DNA from: Streptococcus pneumoniae
GTDB lineage: Bacteria; Bacillota; Bacilli; Lactobacillales; Streptococcaceae
Length of the DNA: 64,000 nucleotides
Direction: 5' to 3'
Assembly (NCBI RefSeq): GCF_001347015.1
Contig: NZ_CFGI01000004.1
Span: 124,001-188,000, forward strand
Under the pieces are notes generated by a model. It ran no database searches. It was not told the origin of the DNA and saw only the letters and a list, made by a program, of their open reading frames with translations. How positions within the stretch are numbered: the stretch's first letter is position 1; the number at the start of each line of letters is the position of its first letter. Made by a program: the position numbers and the translations under genes. This document shows, piece by piece, positions 58,443 to 64,000 of this stretch.

Positions 58443-58520
58443 TTTAAATACAGTCTATTATAACATAAACGAGCGACTTTTTTCAAGTAATGACTGCGCT
58501 TTTCAATGATGCTGGAAGTA
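58443..58520 (-). repeat. 78-bp repeat, copy 1, containing the tig promoter
   Basis: Copy 1 of a direct repeat whose partner is at 61191-61268 (about 8 differences). On the minus strand it carries TTGAAA (58481-58486), 18-base spacer and extended -10 TGTTATAAT (hexamer 58457-58462), which is the tig promoter. Confidence 0.9.
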
Positions 58521-58615
58521 TGGTTTCTCCTTGGTTTTCTTTATACTAGATTGAAATCAAAAAGCATTATATAATAGTGATAGGAAATCAACTAAAGAAG
58601 AAATCTTTCCACTAC

Positions 58616-58664
58616 AAAAACGCATATTATCAAGGTTTTTGAACACCTAATAATATGCGTTTTT
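58616..58664 (-). terminator. Terminator of cbpG-cbpF
   Basis: 15-bp stem AAAAACGCATATTAT / ATAATATGCGTTTTT, 19-base loop, with T-runs on both strands. Confidence 0.9.
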
Positions 58665-58736
58665 TTCTATTTTAAAGACTTTTATCCACCTATTATAAAA
58701 AGTTAAGTATCCATCACAGTTTACAATTAGCCTTCA

Positions 58737-59756
58737 TTACTTAATCCATTCACCATTGTAGTTGACGTAGTAGCCACCTACTGTGGTATTAACAGCTAAA
58801 GCACCTGAGCTATAAGCATAGTACCATTTTCCATTGACCTGGAACCAGCCTGTCTTCATATCTCCATTACTTGCATTTAGGTAGTACCAAGTTGAACCAT
58901 CTTTCACCCAACCGGTAGACATTGCACCTGATGAACGAAGGTAGTACCAACTGTTACCAACATAAGCCCAACCTGTCTTCATATCACCATTTTGAGCATC
59001 TAGATAATACCAAGTTGAACCATCTTTCACCCAACCAGTTGCCATAGCACCTGATGAACGGAGATAGTACCAGTTATTACCTAGATATTGCCATCCTGTT
59101 TGCATAATGCCAGTTTCTGGGTCTAGGTAATACCATGGAGCAGGTTTGCTTCTATCAATGTCAATAGTAACATGAAAATCTTGAGTCCAACCCTTAGCAA
59201 CTTCACCAATTGGTAGTGGATTGTACGAATCATCGCCAAAATTTCCTAGCTTATTTAAATAATACCAATGACCCTCTTCATAAATCCAACCTGTCTTTAC
59301 AGCATAATTATTATCAAAATAATAAGTTCTCTTTTCAGCAGATGGAGTATATTGTTCACCGTATACTTTTCCTGTGTTTTCAGACGTTTTTGCCTCTAGT
59401 ACTTGTTTATCTGTTTGTTCTAGCAAAGCACCATCTTGTCCAAAATAGTACCACTTCTCCTGAAGGGCAATTTCATTAACTGGTTGGTTGTCTAATAAAT
59501 TATCACGATAGCCTGTCCCAGGGATTTCTATGTATTGCCAACCAACTACCATTTCTCCTTTATCACCAAAATAGTAAGTTTTACCGTCTATTTTATGCCA
59601 ATAGATTGCTTTATGATCATCTTTTACATAATATTTTCTATTATCCTTATCAACAAATCGGCCACCTGTGGTATTCGCAAATACTGTACTTGTCGCTAGC
59701 AAACCAAAGAAAAATACTGTCAGTCCAACTTGCATAGTTTTTTTCAAAATTTTCAT
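58737..59756 (-). CDS. cbpF: Choline-binding surface protein, CbpF type
   Basis: 339 aa. A signal peptide (about 1-27, ending TVFA) is followed almost only by choline-binding repeats (WYYLDPETG, WYYLRSSG, WYYLNASNG and others), tandem in the C-terminal half and modified in the first half, the CbpF layout. It attaches to phosphocholine of teichoic acids. CbpF is known to moderate the LytC autolysin; the same is inferred here, and a CbpJ/CbpC paralogue name is possible. Co-transcribed behind cbpG with a 17-base gap carrying GGAGG. Confidence 0.87.
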   Translation of the reverse strand: MKILKKTMQVGLTVFFFGLLATSTVFANTTGGRFVDKDNRKYYVKDDHKAIYWHKIDGKTYYFGDKGEMVVGWQYIEIPGTGYRDNLLDNQPVNEIALQEKWYYFGQDGALLEQTDKQVLEAKTSENTGKVYGEQYTPSAEKRTYYFDNNYAVKTGWIYEEGHWYYLNKLGNFGDDSYNPLPIGEVAKGWTQDFHVTIDIDRSKPAPWYYLDPETGIMQTGWQYLGNNWYYLRSSGAMATGWVKDGSTWYYLDAQNGDMKTGWAYVGNSWYYLRSSGAMSTGWVKDGSTWYYLNASNGDMKTGWFQVNGKWYYAYSSGALAVNTTVGGYYVNYNGEWIK

Positions 59757-59773
59757 CTATATATCCTCCAATA

Positions 59774-61108
59774 TTAAATCCACTCACCAGATGAGGCGAA
59801 ATTATACACTTTACCATCGATAGTTTGGCTACCTGTAACCATTGCTCCAGAGGAATTGAGATAATACCAGTTTCCTCCTACTTTTATCCAACCTTTTTTC
59901 ATGTCTCCATTAGTAGGATCTAGATAGTACCATGTTGAGCCATCTTTATACCAACCAGTCTTCATATCACCATTGGTCTTATCGAAATAATACCATCTTC
60001 CTCCTACATATTTCCAACTTGTTGCCATAGAACCAGAGGAGCCAAAATAATACCATTTTCCGTTTACTTTTTGCCAATCTGTAAGCATCTTACCTGAAGC
60101 ATCTAGATAGTACCATGTATCATTTATCTTTTGCCAACCCGTTTGTTTATTACTATTCTTATAATAATACCAAGTATCACTAATCAACTTCCATCCATCA
60201 ATAGAATGCCCTTTAATAACAGAGTAGATGAAAGATAGAGCTTTCTCATTTAACTTAACAGCATAATTCATTTGTTCAGGGTCACTCCCATTAGTATGAA
60301 CTCCAACAATCCTATTATTAGAATCATACACTGCTGAACCGCTAGCACCACCCTTTGTATCTATTTGGTAGAATAAAAAATCATTTGTATCTTGAAGTAT
60401 CGTTTTTGTATCAGTATACATCTGCTTAATACCCTTATTAACAGCAGAATATCCCGTAACTGTTACATCTAGATTTTTAGTATTTTCTAAATTATTGGGA
60501 AGTCCTAACGTCCCCAATTGAGCACCAATCGGTTCTTCCAAAATTAAAACTGCTAAGTCATAGGTAGTAAGCTCATTTGGAGCAGTATTTCGAAATTCTT
60601 TTAAATAACGAACTTCTTTGACTTTTATTTCACCAAATGGATTACTATCTGGAGTAGCCGCAGGCATAATCTCTACTTCAGTCGCTTCTGTTTTGGATTC
60701 ACGGTCATAAACGACATGAGCTGCTGTAATCAAAACATTGTCTTTGATAAAGGAAGCACTTCCTCTACCTGTACCTATTTCTACTGAATCGGCATTTTTA
60801 ATTTTGAATGTTGCTTTTACATAAGCTGATGTAGAGTAAGGATATTGTAAAGTATTTTTTACTTTAACTAAATCATTTTTGCCAATAATGACTTCTGACT
60901 GATTTGTATAATATTGACCATAAGTTGGCGAAATCTCAGGAAGTGACAAATTATTAGTTCCTGGACTTTTCTGTAATGTCTCACTTACCTCATATTCTTC
61001 ACCTGTACTAGAAATAACAGTCAAAGCAGATACTGTCGATAACTGGCTAGCCAATAAAGTACTCGCAATAATTGAAATACCCAATTTTTTATAAAAAGTT
61101 TTCTTCAT
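59774..61108 (-). CDS. cbpG: Choline-binding serine protease, CbpG type, full length
   Basis: 444 aa. Signal peptide (about 1-28), trypsin-like domain (about 50-300) with the complete triad: His in LITAAHVVYD, Asp in TTYDLAVLIL and Ser in GGASGSAVYD. About seven choline-binding repeats (WYYYKNSN to VYNFASSG) follow. CbpG is a known adhesin/protease; some strains carry a truncated form, but here both protease and anchor are intact. Promoter TTGAGA-17-TATAAT (61129-61157). Confidence 0.9.
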   Translation of the reverse strand: MKKTFYKKLGISIIASTLLASQLSTVSALTVISSTGEEYEVSETLQKSPGTNNLSLPEISPTYGQYYTNQSEVIIGKNDLVKVKNTLQYPYSTSAYVKATFKIKNADSVEIGTGRGSASFIKDNVLITAAHVVYDRESKTEATEVEIMPAATPDSNPFGEIKVKEVRYLKEFRNTAPNELTTYDLAVLILEEPIGAQLGTLGLPNNLENTKNLDVTVTGYSAVNKGIKQMYTDTKTILQDTNDFLFYQIDTKGGASGSAVYDSNNRIVGVHTNGSDPEQMNYAVKLNEKALSFIYSVIKGHSIDGWKLISDTWYYYKNSNKQTGWQKINDTWYYLDASGKMLTDWQKVNGKWYYFGSSGSMATSWKYVGGRWYYFDKTNGDMKTGWYKDGSTWYYLDPTNGDMKKGWIKVGGNWYYLNSSGAMVTGSQTIDGKVYNFASSGEWI

Positions 61109-61128
61109 TATTCTATCCTCCTAATGTA

Positions 61129-61157
61129 ATTATAGCATACCATTCTAAATTTCTCAA
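61129..61157 (-). promoter_or_regulatory. cbpG promoter
   Basis: Minus-strand TTGAGA (61152-61157), 17-base spacer, TATAAT (61129-61134), then AGGAGG before the ATG. Confidence 0.8.
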
Positions 61158-61190
61158 TCTACTATAGAATCAAGAAATCTACCCGCCTTC

Positions 61191-61268
61191 TTTAAATATC
61201 CTCTATTATGACATAAACGAGCGACTTTTTTCAAGTAATGACTGCGCTTTTCAACCATGCTAGAGGTA
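61191..61268 (-). repeat. 78-bp repeat, copy 2, duplicate of the tig promoter region
   Basis: Partner of 58443-58520. The -35 TTGAAA (61229-61234) is kept but the -10 reads CATAAT (61205-61210). It lies between liaR and cbpG and points towards cbpG. Confidence 0.9.
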
Positions 61269-61328
61269 CTTGCTCACTTCTTTGGTACTCAACTCAATCA
61301 TTTCCTCAATATTATTCTTATATAACAA

Positions 61329-61961
61329 TTAAAAATCTTCCCGCCCCACCAAGTGGTGCTGAAAGGCATAGACTGCTGCCTGAGTGCGATCACTGACCTC
61401 AAGCTTAGCAAGGATATTGGACACATGGGTCTTGACCGTCTTAAGAGAGATAAAAAGTTCATCAGCGATGCGCTGATTTTCGTAACCCTTGGCAATCAGT
61501 TGGAGAACGTCTCGCTCACGCGCAGTTAGGTCCTCATGAAGTTCCATGTGATTGCGGTGGTATTCGACTTTTTTGCTGACCTCTTGCTCAATGGCCAACT
61601 CGCCAGCAGCCACCTTACGGACAGCATGGAGTAGTTCGTCTGCACTAGAAGTCTTGAGCATATAGCCCCGAGCACCAGCATTTAAGACAGGCATGATTTT
61701 TTCATTGTCCAAGTAAGAAGTCACAATCAAAATCTTGGCTTCAGGCCATTCTTTGAGGATAGCCAAAGTCGCATCAATTCCATTCATTTCAGGCATGACG
61801 ATATCCATGACAATAACATCTGGACGCAATTTCAAGGCTAAGTCAATACCCTGAAACCCGTTGGACGCTTCCCCTACAACTTCTACATCGTCTTGGAGGT
61901 CAAAGTAGCTTTTCAAGCCCAATCGGACCATTTCATGGTCATCTACTAGTAAAATTTTCAT
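61329..61961 (-). CDS. liaR: LiaR-type response regulator
   Basis: 210 aa. Receiver domain (MKILLVDDHEMVRLG; phospho-acceptor Asp in VIVMDIVMPEMNG) and a C-terminal LuxR/NarL helix-turn-helix (LTARERDVLQLIAKGYENQRIADEL). Start at 61961 after GGAGTAAAG; an earlier ATG inside the kinase gene is rejected. It is the output of the LiaFSR envelope-stress set, 13 bases behind liaS. Confidence 0.95.
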   Translation of the reverse strand: MKILLVDDHEMVRLGLKSYFDLQDDVEVVGEASNGFQGIDLALKLRPDVIVMDIVMPEMNGIDATLAILKEWPEAKILIVTSYLDNEKIMPVLNAGARGYMLKTSSADELLHAVRKVAAGELAIEQEVSKKVEYHRNHMELHEDLTARERDVLQLIAKGYENQRIADELFISLKTVKTHVSNILAKLEVSDRTQAAVYAFQHHLVGREDF

Positions 61962-61974
61962 CTTTACTCCTTTA

Positions 61975-62970
61975 TCATTCCTTATCGAGCAGGGGAATAC
62001 GGATATCAACCGCCAGCCCTTGCTTGGGAGCTGTTAATAACTGAACCGTCCCTGCCATATCTTCAACCCGCTCCTTGATATTGCGTAATCCATAACTCAA
62101 GTCATCTAAACTCCCCAACTGAAAACCAATTCCATTGTCCACCACCTTCAGCTGCAATTCAACATCTGTCTGATAGAGATAGACATCCAAGCAAGAGGCC
62201 TGGGCATGGCGGAGAGTATTGCTGATCAATTCTTGCAGAATACGGAAGATATGCTCCTCGATTTTCTTAGGCAATTTCGTCATATTTTGCTTGAAACCAA
62301 CCTTGAGATCACTCTTGTCCTCAAGCTCTTTTAAGAGGATTTGAATTCCCTCAACCAGACCCTTCTGCTCCAGTTCGACAGGCCGCAAATGCAAGAGCAA
62401 GACCCGCAAATCCTTCTGGGCTGTTTCTAAAATAGCTGTGACACTCTGCAACTGGGTCTGCATCTTTTCTCTATCCAATTTCAAAGCCTGCTGACTAATA
62501 CCCGATAAAATCATGTGGGCCGCAAACAACTCCTGACTGACTGTATCATGCAAATCCCGAGCAATTCGCTTCCGTTCCTTCTCGATGATTTCCTCTTCCT
62601 GAGCAAGACTCTGATTTTCTGCTTTTTGAAGAGCTTCTGTCAAGAGGTTAAGTTTGCCAGATAAGGACTTAAAACTAGCATCCAAATCTGGATCGGAAAC
62701 CTGAACCACTTCTTTCCCTGCCAACAAACGCTTGAGATTGGCCTGCATTTTTCTCAGAGAAATCTCTTCCACACCTCTCCAAAACAGGACTAAGAGACAG
62801 GTCATGGACATGCTGAATACCAATAACAAAAAGACAAATTTTTCTGTTTTTTCGACATCGTGCAAGAAAATAATCCAGTCAAAGTCAAGGATTTCCAGCA
62901 AGCTGTGGGAAAAAAATAAGACAAACAGGAAGGAGGTGAGAGCAATGATTACATAAGCTTGTTTTTTCAT
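61975..62970 (-). CDS. liaS: LiaS-type sensor histidine kinase
   Basis: 331 aa intramembrane-sensing kinase. Two N-terminal membrane segments (about 5-25 and 42-65) with a very short outside loop, HisKA_3 with the phospho-histidine in RIARDLHDTVSQELFAAH, and an ATPase domain ending YGLRNIKERVEDMAG. It overlaps liaF by 4 bases. Confidence 0.94.
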   Translation of the reverse strand: MKKQAYVIIALTSFLFVLFFSHSLLEILDFDWIIFLHDVEKTEKFVFLLLVFSMSMTCLLVLFWRGVEEISLRKMQANLKRLLAGKEVVQVSDPDLDASFKSLSGKLNLLTEALQKAENQSLAQEEEIIEKERKRIARDLHDTVSQELFAAHMILSGISQQALKLDREKMQTQLQSVTAILETAQKDLRVLLLHLRPVELEQKGLVEGIQILLKELEDKSDLKVGFKQNMTKLPKKIEEHIFRILQELISNTLRHAQASCLDVYLYQTDVELQLKVVDNGIGFQLGSLDDLSYGLRNIKERVEDMAGTVQLLTAPKQGLAVDIRIPLLDKE

Positions 62971-63665
62971 CCTCTGACCACCTCCACATCCCCAATCATA
63001 GTGGTCAAGAAAATCTTGACACTCTTGTTACTCTTGAGATAGTCTTTCGTTTCCTGATGATAGTGTTCATTTCGGAGGGCTCGCTTGGGCTGATTGAAAA
63101 AAGTCAAATCCCCATAGAGACAGTTAACACTGAGACTAACTTCCACATCTACAGGTACAATGATTTTAGTCGTTCCGACCATCTTTCTGAGGATAATGAC
63201 ATTGTCATGATTGGTTAGAATCACCCTCTCCAGATGAATAGTGTCCTTACCCATGAGACGAAAGAGATTGATATCATCAAACTGGCAAGTCTGGTAGCTT
63301 GAAAAATGATGGAGATTTCCAAACCAACGATTTTTCTCCTTCTTAACCGTTACCACCTCTTCAAAAACCAAATTGGTCTGCTCTTTTTCCTGGTTCATCA
63401 TCGGATAAAGAAGAAAGAGGCTGTAGATGACCGCAACAAAAATAGCTAAAATCACAAAAGGATTGAGCATGACGATGAAAAAGAAAAGAATGGTTGCCAC
63501 CACTAAAAGAAGATTATTGCCCTCTTTACCAGTGTAATAGCGAATCAAAAGCAAAAAGAGGAATAAAATAAGCAGAAAACGCGAAAAATGCTCTGATACC
63601 ATCAAAATCAGAGCTCCTGTCAAAAGACAGGTTTCGATAAATAAAAAGATTTTAAATTTTCTCAT
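62967..63665 (-). CDS. liaF: LiaF-type membrane inhibitor of the stress system
   Basis: 232 aa. Four closely packed membrane segments (about 5-90), then a cytoplasmic LiaF C-terminal domain with the beta-rich FGNLHHFSSYQTCQFDDINLF. LiaF keeps LiaS inactive without cell-wall stress. First gene of liaF-liaS-liaR; AGAGG precedes the ATG at 63665. Confidence 0.92.
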   Translation of the reverse strand: MRKFKIFLFIETCLLTGALILMVSEHFSRFLLILFLFLLLIRYYTGKEGNNLLLVVATILFFFIVMLNPFVILAIFVAVIYSLFLLYPMMNQEKEQTNLVFEEVVTVKKEKNRWFGNLHHFSSYQTCQFDDINLFRLMGKDTIHLERVILTNHDNVIILRKMVGTTKIIVPVDVEVSLSVNCLYGDLTFFNQPKRALRNEHYHQETKDYLKSNKSVKIFLTTMIGDVEVVRG

Positions 63666-63729
63666 ACATGTATCCTCTCCCTTCTATTTTATCACAATTC
63701 AAAAAAGTCACCTCAGTCTAAAGATGGAA

Positions 63730-64000
<271 letters not shown>

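Noticed and set aside
58521-58615. Possible plus-strand promoter with TTGAAA and TATAAT
   Set aside because: Spacing is too short and no gene follows on that strand.
61962-62009. Upstream ATG extending liaR by 16 codons
   Set aside because: It lies in the end of the liaS gene; the receiver domain begins at 61961 with GGAGTAAAG before it.

Overview
The window is chromosomal DNA of a low-GC Firmicute and reads as Streptococcus pneumoniae or a very close mitis-group relative. The signs are five BOX elements, a RUP element, two choline-binding surface protein genes (cbpF/cbpG type), a LiaFSR-type three-gene signalling set, a type-2 isopentenyl-diphosphate isomerase, and a FabT/FabK/FabM fatty-acid cluster. 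No rRNA, tRNA or CRISPR array was seen. Species and gene names rest on recognition of the proteins, not on a search.

Layout: 1-4281 holds a sugar locus: a DUF4838 protein (cut by the window edge) and a PTS IIC permease, divergent from a ROK regulator. 4282-6560 is a decayed accessory stretch with a small gene plus a nucleotidyltransferase-like gene and a RUP pair; no pilus islet is present next to pfl. 6564-15460 holds pyruvate formate-lyase, DNA polymerase IV, undecaprenyl-diphosphatase, a DUF2207 membrane protein and an amino-acid ABC transporter. 15567-21266 holds a tiny HTH protein, a decayed gene and the branched-chain amino-acid genes ilvB-ilvN-ilvC-ilvA. 21468-25150 holds fakA with its Asp23 partner, rpmB, an IS relic, a broken glycosyltransferase and a 159-bp tandem repeat. 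25151-31638 holds prfC and the translation genes gatCAB, efp and nusB.

31937-42602 is the complete type II fatty-acid synthesis cluster, transcribed leftward from fabM to accA, with FabT-like operators at fabT and fabK. FakA, which phosphorylates exogenous fatty acids, lies 10 kb away on the same strand, so uptake and synthesis functions share this neighbourhood. 42812-49157 holds aspartokinase, a DUF956 gene, serS behind a T-box, a TDT-family transporter, an AhpD-like protein and an AGCS symporter behind a glycine riboswitch. 49500-58419 holds mutS2, cvpA, zapA, rnhC, lepB, recD2 and tig. 58737-64000 holds cbpF, cbpG, liaR, liaS, liaF and the end of fni.

The most notable structures are: a 78-bp segment carrying the tig promoter that is duplicated on both sides of the cbpG-cbpF pair; an rnhC promoter so close to its ATG that the mRNA is probably leaderless; a two-copy 159-bp hairpin-rich repeat after prfC; a small HTH gene with a consensus promoter and a palindrome over its -10 box; and two BOX elements that end inside the stop codons of ilvN and acpP.
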